Below are positions 1 through 6,707 of a stretch of DNA of 13,550 nt, piece after piece (position 1 is the stretch's first letter; each line of letters begins with the position of its first letter). The notes below the pieces were generated by a model. It was not told where the DNA came from. It saw only the letters and a program-made list of their open reading frames with translations, and did not search any database. A program made the position numbers and the translations under genes. This DNA comes from Deltaproteobacteria bacterium (GTDB lineage Bacteria > Desulfobacterota > Desulfobacteria > Desulfobacterales > JAFDFH01), in assembly GCA_019309945.1 (NCBI GenBank), contig JAFDFH010000029.1, positions 1 to 13,550 of the forward strand, given 5' to 3'.

Positions 1-5
1 ACGGT

Positions 6-98
6 CTTTTTGCCCGATCTCGGCGTTATGCTCAAAATTTTATCCTCGGAATATCAACTATATGCCTGCGGTAAAATTTTTCGCAGGCCTTGATCTCG
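6..98. repeat. Interspersed-repeat-like intergenic sequence with hairpin
   Basis: No gene is convincing before livM. The stretch begins with a 21-nt motif (6-26, containing GCCCGATCTCGGCGT) that recurs with one mismatch after era at 9882-9902. It also holds a direct repeat GATCTCG (16-22 and 92-98) and a perfect 7-bp hairpin, GCCTGCG (64-70) pairing with CGCAGGC (82-88) around an A/T-rich loop. Frame 1 is open from the window edge to a TGA at 91-93 (30 codons), but it resembles no LivH C-terminus and overlaps the repeat, so I do not call it a gene. The likely identity is a dispersed intergenic repeat inside or just before the liv cluster. The second copy is seen directly; the family-level interpretation is inference. 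Confidence 0.5.
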
Positions 99-146
99 AA
101 CAAAAATCCTCGTTGCTGGACGGACACTATCTGTTCGATAACAACG

Positions 147-152
147 AAAGGA
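147..152 (+). promoter_or_regulatory. Shine-Dalgarno AAAGGA pointing at ATG 158
   Basis: AAAGGA lies 5 nt before an ATG at 158. That ATG opens only a 7-codon frame (MKKLRLW, stop 179-181), which is not the livM frame. One extra A in the six-A run at 161-166 would join it to livM as MKKIAPLVM, a normal-looking LivM start. The site therefore suggests that the true livM start is 158 and that a base is missing. Alternatively it drives a tiny leader peptide whose stop overlaps the ATG at 181 (TAATG). Confidence 0.5.
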
Positions 153-174
153 TGCGCATGAAAAAATTGCGCCT

Positions 175-1164
175 TTGGTAATGCTTTTGATCCTGATCAT
201 CTTTCCCCTGGTGGTTCAAAATGCGTATTATCAACATCTGATGATCCTGTTTCTCATGTGGGTCGTGATCGGTTCGGGTTGGAACGTGATCGCGGGGTAT
301 ACAGGGCAGGTCTCATTCGGCGCGGCTTTCTTCGGTACCGGCGCTTATACAGCAGGGCTTTTAGCAAGCAAACTGGGTTTGTCAGCCTGGTGGGGCATGG
401 CGTTTGGCGGATTTGCAGCCATGGCCGTGGCCTTTCCTTTTGGCTGGATCTGTTTTCGATTAAGAGGGGCCTACTTTGCCCTTGCAAGTCTGGCACTCAA
501 TGAGGTGTGTCGACATATTGCCACCATTTGGGAATCTTTGACCGATGGCATGGTCGGCATTTTGATAATGCCAACCTTTGTTTCCAAAATTCCCTATTAC
601 TACATTGCCCTGGGTCTGGCATTACTATCGGTGGCAGCTATCCAGGTCGTGATGAAATCCAAATGGGGCTATTATTTCCTTTCTATTCGAGAAGATCAGG
701 ATGCGGCCGAAAGCCTGGGCATCGACACCCATTATTACAAGATGGTTTCTTTGAATATCGCCGCATTTCTTACCGGCATGGCCGGATCTCTTTTCATGAA
801 TTATATGGGATTTATCGACCCTGAAGTGGTTTTTTCCCTCCATGATATATCCATTATGGCTATTTTGGTCGGTATTGTCGGCGGTGTGGGAACCATATAC
901 GGACCCGTGGTGGGCGCCTTTGTAATGGTGGCGGTACATGAATTTTTCAGAACCGGATTTTTTGGTTTTTTCAAAGGTCTGGCTGTGCTGACAGGCTCAG
1001 ATTTTTTAAATATTGTAGCAAAATATATAAGTCATGCGCATGTGTTGGGCTTTGGTATCCTGGTCGTCCTGGTCATCCTGCTTCTGCCGAATGGTATTGT
1101 AGGTGACTGGAACAAGATAGTCGGCACATTTTATCCACTTAGAAAAAAGAGGATCGCAACTTGA
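175..1164 (+). CDS. livM: Branched-chain amino-acid ABC transporter permease LivM
   Basis: Inner-membrane permease of the HAAT-family branched-chain amino-acid importer, expected to pair with LivH and to be driven by LivG and LivF. The protein of about 329 residues is mostly hydrophobic, with about eight to nine membrane segments. It carries LivM hallmarks: WNVIAGYTGQVSFG near residue 38, the cytoplasmic coupling region SIREDQDAAESLGID near 170, and GGVGTIYGPVVGA near 235. The start is uncertain. The frame opens at TTG 175 or ATG 181, but neither has a good ribosome site, whereas AAAGGA and ATG 158 sit just upstream in another frame. A missing A at 161-166 would give an N-terminus MKKIAPLVM. 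The stop overlaps the livG start (TTGA), as expected for a coupled liv operon. Family assignment is secure; the exact N-terminus is not. Confidence 0.93.
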   Translation: MVMLLILIIFPLVVQNAYYQHLMILFLMWVVIGSGWNVIAGYTGQVSFGAAFFGTGAYTAGLLASKLGLSAWWGMAFGGFAAMAVAFPFGWICFRLRGAYFALASLALNEVCRHIATIWESLTDGMVGILIMPTFVSKIPYYYIALGLALLSVAAIQVVMKSKWGYYFLSIREDQDAAESLGIDTHYYKMVSLNIAAFLTGMAGSLFMNYMGFIDPEVVFSLHDISIMAILVGIVGGVGTIYGPVVGAFVMVAVHEFFRTGFFGFFKGLAVLTGSDFLNIVAKYISHAHVLGFGILVVLVILLLPNGIVGDWNKIVGTFYPLRKKRIAT

Positions 1165-1886
1165 TTTTATTTGAAGTCAAGAATCTGGTGAAATATTTTG
1201 GCGGACTGGCAGCGGTAAACGATTTGAGCTTCCAGGTCCAGAAAAATGAAATTTTCGGTTTGATTGGTCCGAATGGCTCTGGAAAAACCACAATTTTCAA
1301 CCTCATTAGCAGCTTTCATCGGGTTACCAGTGGAACCATTCATTATAAAGGCCAAAATATTACGGGTCTCAAAACACACAAGATCTGTAAAATGGGAATC
1401 GGCCGGACCTTTCAGGTGGTTAAACCCCTGGGCCGATTGACGGTTCTGGACAATGTAATTGCGGCCGCCTATTCAAAAGCAAGCACAAAACACGAAGCGC
1501 AGGATATGGCCCTGGAAACCTTGGAGTTTTGCGGGTTGGCGCACCGCAAGGACGTGATTGCAAAAAGTCTACCGATTGGTGAACGTAAACGGCTTGAGAT
1601 TACGCGGGCCATGGCGACCAAACCGGAGCTTTTACTGTTAGATGAGACGGCCGCGGGCCTAAATCCATCGGAACTCGATGAAGCGATTGAACTGATTAAA
1701 AAAATACGCGCTAAAGGGGTAACCATTATCATCGTAGAACATATTATGAAAGTGATCATGACCATCTCGAATCGGATTCATGCCATCAATTTTGGACAAA
1801 CGATTGCGGAAGGAACACCTCAAGAGGTGGCGAATATTCCGGCAGTGATTGAAGCCTATTTGGGGGAAGATTATGCTCACGGTTAA
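1161..1886 (+). CDS. livG: Branched-chain amino-acid ABC transporter ATPase LivG
   Basis: Cytoplasmic ATPase of the Liv importer, 241 residues, a usual length for LivG. Walker A is GPNGSGKTT (36-44), followed by a Q-loop region GIGRTFQ and Walker B LLLLDET with the D-loop AAGLNPSE. The ABC signature is degenerate (LPIGERKRLE instead of LSGGQ), and the residue after the catalytic Glu is Thr rather than Pro. Departures at both places are common in LivG-type ATPases, so this is not read as inactivation. The H-loop region is IIIVEHIMKVI. The start is TTG 1161, overlapping the livM stop by 4 nt, with AGAGGA (1148-1153) spaced 7 nt. Its 3' end overlaps livF by 14 nt, which indicates cotranscription and translational coupling. 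Confidence 0.95.
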   Translation: MILFEVKNLVKYFGGLAAVNDLSFQVQKNEIFGLIGPNGSGKTTIFNLISSFHRVTSGTIHYKGQNITGLKTHKICKMGIGRTFQVVKPLGRLTVLDNVIAAAYSKASTKHEAQDMALETLEFCGLAHRKDVIAKSLPIGERKRLEITRAMATKPELLLLDETAAGLNPSELDEAIELIKKIRAKGVTIIIVEHIMKVIMTISNRIHAINFGQTIAEGTPQEVANIPAVIEAYLGEDYAHG

Positions 1887-2577
1887 CGGTATTGATGTGT
1901 TTTATGGCGACCTTCAGGTTCTGTGGGATGTCTCTTTTGAGGTTCGGGAAAAGGAGATTGTGGTATTAATCGGCGCGAATGGTGCAGGCAAATCAACCAC
2001 AATCAAAACGATTTCCGCATTGCTCACCCCAGGCAAGGGCTCAATTGAGTTAGATGGCGACCGCCTGGACCGTCTCCCGCCACACGAAATCATACAGAAG
2101 GGAGTCGTTCACGTTCCGGAAGGCCGGCGACTTTTTCCCGAGATGAGTGTGGAAGAAAATCTGATCATGGGGTCCCTTCATGGAAAGGCCAAGGCCCGGC
2201 GGTTTGAGACCATGGATTACGTATATGAACTTTTCCCGAGATTAAAAGAGAGGCGCAAACAACTGGCAGGGACCCTTTCCGGCGGAGAACAGCAAATGGC
2301 CGCGATTGGCAGGGGCCTAATGTCACTTCCCAAGATAATGATGTTTGACGAACCTTCTTTAGGTCTTGCTCCAATCCTGGTGCAGAATATTTTTGATATG
2401 ATAAAAAGGATCCGGGCGGAAGGGGTAACCATTCTTCTGGTAGAACAGAATGTGACCCAAACCCTTGCAATGTGCGATCGGGCCTACGTTCTGGAAAATG
2501 GCCGTGTTGTGTTGGAGGGTACGGGTTCCGAACTTTTAGAAAACGAAAAGGTTAAGGAAGCCTTTCTGGGCATTTGA
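1873..2577 (+). CDS. livF: Branched-chain amino-acid ABC transporter ATPase LivF
   Basis: Second cytoplasmic ATPase of the Liv importer, about 234 residues. Walker A is GANGAGKST (34-42). The LivF-type stretch VHVPEGRRLFPEMSVEENL is followed by a canonical signature LSGGEQQ, Walker B IMMFDEPSLGLAP and H-loop LLVEQN. An in-frame ATG at 1849 would add eight residues, but LivF proteins normally begin directly with a strand like MLTVNGIDVFYG. ATG 1873 has a purine-rich site (GGGGGAAGA, 1862-1870) just upstream, so I choose 1873. It is the last gene of the liv set and converges on mrcA with only 23 nt between the stops. I see no clear terminator in that gap. Confidence 0.95.
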   Translation: MLTVNGIDVFYGDLQVLWDVSFEVREKEIVVLIGANGAGKSTTIKTISALLTPGKGSIELDGDRLDRLPPHEIIQKGVVHVPEGRRLFPEMSVEENLIMGSLHGKAKARRFETMDYVYELFPRLKERRKQLAGTLSGGEQQMAAIGRGLMSLPKIMMFDEPSLGLAPILVQNIFDMIKRIRAEGVTILLVEQNVTQTLAMCDRAYVLENGRVVLEGTGSELLENEKVKEAFLGI

Positions 2578-2600
2578 TCTTTTTACTTTCGTGTTAACGA

Positions 2601-4736
2601 CTACATCCCAAGCTTATAAAATTCCTCCGGTTCGGTAATCGCGTCCGGCCGCTTGGTGTATTCGGTCGGAACCGTTCCCTCTTTGAAACATTCGAATATG
2701 GTCTTTTTTGACTCGGGAATCGGTAAAAGTCCCGTTTCGGCATCAATTTTTGAGAAAACAACCCCTTCCGGTACCTTAAAAATCCTGACAGATTTATCTG
2801 CCAGAACCCGTTTCATAAAATCCAGCCATATCGGGCTTGCGGCCCTGGACCCCGTTTCAGACTTCCCAAGAGGCCCCTCCTCATCAAAACCGACCCATGT
2901 TCCGGTGACATATCGGGGGGTGTACCCGACAAACCAGGCATCATAAAGATTGTTGGTGGTGCCGGTTTTACCGGCCACCGGTCTTTTCAGGGCCCGGACG
3001 CGCCAACCGGTCCCCTGTTTGACCACACTTTCAAGCAGACACGTCATAACATAAGCGGTACTCTTTTCAATAACGGCTTTCCGTTTGGGATTCGCCTCCT
3101 CAAGAACCTTCCCATCCCGATCAATGATTTTCGTGATAAAAACCGGTTCTATAAGGTAACCGCTATTGGCAAAGACCGAATAAGCTTTCACGATTTCGAG
3201 CAACGCTATGCCGGATGAACCTAAAGCGATTGAAAGATCCCTGCTCAAGTTTGAGGTGATGCCCAATTTTTTGGCATAATCGATGGCATAATCAATACCG
3301 ATATCTTTTAAAATCTTTATCGTTACCACGTTACGCGATTTTATCAAAGCATCACGAAAAAGGGTGGGGCCAAAAAATTTTTCTTTGTAGTTCCTGGGCT
3401 TCCAGGTGAAATCGCGTTTTTCATCCTGAAAAACAATGGGCGAGTCGATAATTACGGTTGCCGGTGTATACCCCTTGTCCAGGGCGGCTGCGTATACGAT
3501 GGGTTTAAAAGCGGACCCCGGCTGTCGCCTGGACTGGATGGCTCTGTTAAATTGGCTGTCTTTAAAATCGCGTCCGCCGACCATTACCTTTACCAGTCCT
3601 GTTTCGGCTTCCACACACAGCAGGGCCGACTGTGCCTTGGGAGTTTGTTCCAATGAAAGTTCCCATTGATCGGTTGCGGCTTTTTTACCTTTGATTCGAA
3701 TTTGGATGACATCGGCGACCTTAAGAACCCTGCCGGGATGATTCACTTTCACGTGGTAATAGGCAACTTCCGGATTCGGTTTTCGGGCCCACCGCATATC
3801 GTCAATATCGATAATTCCCAAAGCGTTCCCCATGCGCACGGTGACAGTGTCTTTGCCGTCATCGACGGCGATCACAACCCCTTTAACAAATTTTCCTTTT
3901 TCCAGGGGACTGTGGTCAAACTTATCTTGAAGGTCTTTTGAAAATGCTTCAATTTCCTCTGGATCTAAATGTCTTAGGGGGCCTCGATAACCCTGGCGCT
4001 TATCAAGATCGCGCAACCCTTTTTTTATTTCTTCCCGTGCGATTTTTTGCATCTCAATATTCACCGCGGTGTAGATCTTAAGCCCTTCCTGGTAGAGAGT
4101 CTCCGAACCATATTGCTTCTCAATGTACCGCCGGATATGCTCTGTATATACGGGAACCTCTTCGATGTACCAGTTTCGCCTGGGTTTGATATCCAGCGTT
4201 GTATTGATGGCTTCCGTGGCTTGAATATTGGTGATATAGCCTTCTGTAACCATTCGGTTTAAGGCGTATATCTGACGTTCCTTGGCCCTTTCCGGATGTC
4301 TGAAGGGAGAATATCTGCTGGGGGCCTGGGGCAGACCGGCCAGGATGGCACATTCGGCGAGATTCAATTCTTCTGCGGATTTACCGAAATAATTCTCTGA
4401 AGCGGCTCCGACGCCATAGGCGCCATGCCCCAGATAAATCTGATTCAAATACAGAAAAAGAACTTCTTCTTTGGTAAATGTTTTGTCAATCCGGTACGCC
4501 AGAATCGCCTCTTTCATTTTTCGGGCGTAACTTTTTTCCGATGTTAATAAAAAGGACTTCGTCACCTGCTGGGTAATGGTGCTGCCGCCCTGGACAATCG
4601 ATCCGGCTTCGATGTTTTTAAAAAACGCTCGTATGATACCCAAAAAATCGATTCCCTGGTGTTTAAAAAACCGCGCATCTTCTGCGGCAATAAATGCCTC
4701 CGTCAGCATTCGCGGCATTTTGGAGAGGGGAATCAC
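2601..4736 (-). CDS. mrcA: Class A penicillin-binding protein (PBP1A), main part, frameshifted
   Basis: Bifunctional peptidoglycan synthase acting in the periplasm. Counting from GTG 4736, the GT51 glycosyltransferase domain spans about 1-170: EDARFFKHQGID with catalytic Glu19, QGGSTITQQVTKS, RKMKEAILA, and NYFGKSAEELNLAECAILAGLPQAPS. An OB-like insert, typical of PBP1A, covers about 284-360. The transpeptidase domain has SAFK (nucleophile Ser408), SRN (467-469) and KTGTTNN (590-596). The N-terminal anchor lies in another frame (4733-5008) with a 4-nt GTGA overlap. This frame reads R-I-V immediately upstream of IPLSKMP, as in intact PBP1A. One added base near 4749-4751 would give a continuous protein of about 800 residues, the normal size. 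I therefore regard GTG 4736 as an artefactual start. The gene converges on livF and diverges from hisI. Confidence 0.93.
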   Translation of the reverse strand: MIPLSKMPRMLTEAFIAAEDARFFKHQGIDFLGIIRAFFKNIEAGSIVQGGSTITQQVTKSFLLTSEKSYARKMKEAILAYRIDKTFTKEEVLFLYLNQIYLGHGAYGVGAASENYFGKSAEELNLAECAILAGLPQAPSRYSPFRHPERAKERQIYALNRMVTEGYITNIQATEAINTTLDIKPRRNWYIEEVPVYTEHIRRYIEKQYGSETLYQEGLKIYTAVNIEMQKIAREEIKKGLRDLDKRQGYRGPLRHLDPEEIEAFSKDLQDKFDHSPLEKGKFVKGVVIAVDDGKDTVTVRMGNALGIIDIDDMRWARKPNPEVAYYHVKVNHPGRVLKVADVIQIRIKGKKAATDQWELSLEQTPKAQSALLCVEAETGLVKVMVGGRDFKDSQFNRAIQSRRQPGSAFKPIVYAAALDKGYTPATVIIDSPIVFQDEKRDFTWKPRNYKEKFFGPTLFRDALIKSRNVVTIKILKDIGIDYAIDYAKKLGITSNLSRDLSIALGSSGIALLEIVKAYSVFANSGYLIEPVFITKIIDRDGKVLEEANPKRKAVIEKSTAYVMTCLLESVVKQGTGWRVRALKRPVAGKTGTTNNLYDAWFVGYTPRYVTGTWVGFDEEGPLGKSETGSRAASPIWLDFMKRVLADKSVRIFKVPEGVVFSKIDAETGLLPIPESKKTIFECFKEGTVPTEYTKRPDAITEPEEFYKLGM

Positions 4737-5008
4737 GATTCGCCGTTCTTATAAAATTCCGCGATTTTTCTGTTGTCATCGGAATACACCGTCGTAATAA
4801 CAGGCGGACGATAATCTTTTAATGAAGATATCTTGGGAAGATCATCACTAAGATAGAAATAAACACCGACCATCGCGAGCACACCGGAGATCATCAGGAA
4901 TAAAATCGCTCGCACCGACCACCGGACCATCCAGGAAACAAATCGCCACTTTTCCCGCCTGGCGCGCTTTTTTAATATTTGAGTGGTGGCTTTTCGTCTT
5001 GCAATCAT
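4733..5008 (-). CDS. mrcA: PBP1A N-terminal membrane anchor fragment
   Basis: 91 codons holding the cytoplasmic basic tail (MIARRKATTQILKKRARREK), one transmembrane helix (about 30-53) and the periplasmic linker with PPVITTVYSDDNRKIAEFYK. That linker is the usual lead into the GT51 domain. The start ATG 5008 has an AGAGGT ribosome site 6 nt upstream on the minus strand (5015-5020). The frame then reads KNGES and stops. With one base restored near 4749-4751 it would read FYK-ERRIVIPLSKMP and continue into the large downstream frame. It is best read as the 5' part of the same mrcA gene. Whether the break is a sequencing or assembly indel, a real inactivating mutation or a slippage site cannot be settled here. 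A genuine two-gene split is unlikely because the soluble part would lose its anchor. Confidence 0.85.
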   Translation of the reverse strand: MIARRKATTQILKKRARREKWRFVSWMVRWSVRAILFLMISGVLAMVGVYFYLSDDLPKISSLKDYRPPVITTVYSDDNRKIAEFYKNGES

Positions 5009-5372
5009 TAAAATACCTCTTTAAACGTTTGGTCTGTCTTTATTTTATCGATGTTAACAAATATTTAACCTTTAAGCAAGACGCTCTCATTATAATTCAA
5101 GGCCAGGTCATTTAGAACGGTTCGGATTTGACACAGTTAAAATCTGTTTGATCTTGGCCGTGATGATACCAAAAAGAATTTGACTTTGCCCTGTATTACA
5201 GTTACTTAATCTGATTTTAAGTAACTTCTCAAAAACTTATGGTTAGACATACCAGCGGATAGCGTAGCGGGCCTACCGGAACATATTGAGAAGTTACGAT
5301 TTTAACTGTCCATTTGACAGGAAAATATCAATAACTAACAGTATATATTGTGATTTTAAAGGATAATTTCAG
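5009..5372. other. Divergent mrcA/hisI intergenic region
   Basis: A 364-nt A/T-rich gap between divergent genes. It holds the mrcA ribosome site (5015-5020, minus strand), a 77-bp MITE-like element (5221-5297), a 12-bp inverted repeat outside it (5133-5144 against 5298-5309), and AAGGAT (5359-5364) ahead of hisI. Two TTGACA hexamers (5128-5133 and 5314-5319) are visible, but neither has a well-spaced TATAAT-like partner, so no promoter is called. No ORF or RNA gene was recognised. Confidence 0.6.
5221..5297. mobile_element. 77-bp MITE-like element, copy 1 (intact)
   Basis: The ends are perfect 12-bp inverted repeats, GTAACTTCTCAA (5221-5232) and TTGAGAAGTTAC (5286-5297). The interior can form further small stems, such as GTAG/CTAC around CGGGC. 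The 8-mer GATTTTAA directly flanks both sides (5213-5220 and 5298-5305), as expected of a target-site duplication. A second copy with 72 of 77 positions identical lies at 8650-8920, split by an insertion. No coding capacity is present, so it would be non-autonomous. One caution is that GATTTTAA occurs again at 5352-5359, so the 8-mer is not locally rare. Confidence 0.7.
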
Positions 5373-5750
5373 ATGATCAAACTTGATTTTGGTAAAATGG
5401 ACGGCCTTATCCCCGCAGTCGTTCAAGAATATGAAACCGGTGAAGTCTTGATGCTTGCTTTTATGAATAAAGAAGCATGGGAAGAAACCCTTTCGACCGG
5501 AAAGGCCACCTATTACAGTCGCAGTCGCAAAAAACTCTGGGTTAAGGGAAAAACGTCTGGGAATTTACAACTTATTCGAGAAATTAGAATAGACTGTGAT
5601 AATGATACGGTTTTATTAAAAGTTGAACAACTCGGCGGTGCAGCATGTCACACCGGACATAAAAGCTGTTTTTTTAAAAAAGTTGAAGATGATTCCGTCA
5701 AAGTGGTTGGAACACCGCTATTTGACCCTGAGGAGGTGTATAATAAGTGA
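5373..5750 (+). CDS. hisI: Phosphoribosyl-AMP cyclohydrolase HisI
   Basis: Third step of histidine biosynthesis: opens the adenine ring of phosphoribosyl-AMP, in the cytoplasm. The monofunctional form has 125 residues, with no HisE pyrophosphohydrolase domain fused. The core signature is present: metal-binding DCDND (74-78) and the Zn-ligand set Cys75, Cys92 (in ACHTGHKSCF) and Cys99. The start ATG 5373 has AAGGAT at 5359-5364. The stop overlaps the hisG start by 4 nt (GTGA), so the two are translationally coupled. The rest of the his pathway is not in this window. The gene sits just downstream of the MITE-like element, which may therefore lie close to its promoter. Confidence 0.95.
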   Translation: MIKLDFGKMDGLIPAVVQEYETGEVLMLAFMNKEAWEETLSTGKATYYSRSRKKLWVKGKTSGNLQLIREIRIDCDNDTVLLKVEQLGGAACHTGHKSCFFKKVEDDSVKVVGTPLFDPEEVYNK

Positions 5751-6622
5751 AAAGCCTATTAAAAATAGGGATTCCCAAAGGTAGCCTGCAGAACGCAACC
5801 ATCACCCTTTTCAAGCGCTCAGGATGGGATATTAATGTCAATGGAAGAAGTTACTTTCCCGAAATCAACGATGACTCCATAGAGTGTGCGATTTGCAGGG
5901 CCCAGGAAATGTCCCGCTATGTAGAAAACGGAACGCTGGATGCAGGACTTACCGGTAAGGACTGGATCGTCGAAAATAACTCTGATGTTCATGTGGTCAC
6001 CGACCTTATTTATTCTAAGGTGAGTTCCAGGCCTGCCCGATGGATTCTGGCCGTCCCCTATGATTCTCCGATCAAAACCATCGAAGATCTTAAGGGAAAG
6101 AAGATAGCAACCGAACTGGTTGCATTTACAAAGAACTATTTCCAAGAGCGCGGCATCGATGTGACGGTTGAATTTTCCTGGGGGGCAACCGAAGCAAAGG
6201 CCGTCTCCGGACTTACCGATGCGGTTGTCGAGGTCACTGAAACCGGAAGCACCATAAAGGCCCATGGCCTGAGAATTATCCAGGACTTGATGCAGACCAA
6301 CACCCAGCTGATTGCAAACCATGATGCCTGGAAAGATTCCTGGAAAAGGAAAAAAATTGAACAGATCTCGCTTTTGCTGAAAGGCGCGCTTTTAGCTGAA
6401 AAATTAGTGGGCCTTAAAATGAATGTTTCTGACAAGCATCTTGAAAAGATTGTATCATTGCTTCCGAGTCTTAATGCACCCACGGTTTCTTCACTTTACA
6501 ATACGAACTGGTATGCCGTAGAGACGGTGGTGCATTCCGATATTGTGAGAGAGCTTATCCCTGAACTTCTTAAAAATGGTGCGGAGGGTATCATCGAATA
6601 TCCTTTGAATAAAGTCGTTTAA
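5747..6622 (+). CDS. hisG: ATP phosphoribosyltransferase HisG (long form)
   Basis: First committed step of histidine synthesis: joins ATP and PRPP to give phosphoribosyl-ATP. At 291 residues it is the long form, with a C-terminal regulatory HisG_C domain (about 215-288). It should work without HisZ and be feedback-inhibited by histidine; this follows from the family and is not shown here. Visible motifs are IGIPKGSLQ at the N-terminus, DAGLTGKDW near residue 65 and the PRPP-loop region DAVVEVTETGSTIKAHGL near 158-175. The start is GTG 5747, overlapping the hisI stop, with a strong AGGAGGT at 5731-5737. After its stop there are 85 nt before the aminotransferase. Confidence 0.96.
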   Translation: MKSLLKIGIPKGSLQNATITLFKRSGWDINVNGRSYFPEINDDSIECAICRAQEMSRYVENGTLDAGLTGKDWIVENNSDVHVVTDLIYSKVSSRPARWILAVPYDSPIKTIEDLKGKKIATELVAFTKNYFQERGIDVTVEFSWGATEAKAVSGLTDAVVEVTETGSTIKAHGLRIIQDLMQTNTQLIANHDAWKDSWKRKKIEQISLLLKGALLAEKLVGLKMNVSDKHLEKIVSLLPSLNAPTVSSLYNTNWYAVETVVHSDIVRELIPELLKNGAEGIIEYPLNKVV

Positions 6623-6707
6623 ACGCTATTCTCAAATTGAACCTCTCCCATAAATCAAAAAACCTTTCAATCAAAACTTTTTCAAGGAAGCGAACAAGGG
6701 TGCGGCA

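Noticed and set aside
1..93. 30-codon frame open from the window edge to TGA 91
   Set aside because: It lies wholly in repeat-like sequence with a hairpin, does not resemble LivH or any known C-terminus, and has no visible start in the window apart from an internal ATG.
1600..1670. LivG might be inactive because of LPIGER and LDET
   Set aside because: Degenerate signatures and non-Pro residues after the Walker B Glu are familiar in LivG-type ATPases; the catalytic Glu, Walker A and H-loop are intact.
5314..5349. TTGACA (5314) plus TATATT (5344) as a hisI promoter
   Set aside because: The spacer is 24 nt, far from the usual 16-18, and closer hexamers such as TAACAG are poor.
5819..6322. Antisense open frame of 167 codons opposite hisG
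   Set aside because: It overlaps the clearly assigned hisG and has no recognisable domain or ribosome site.
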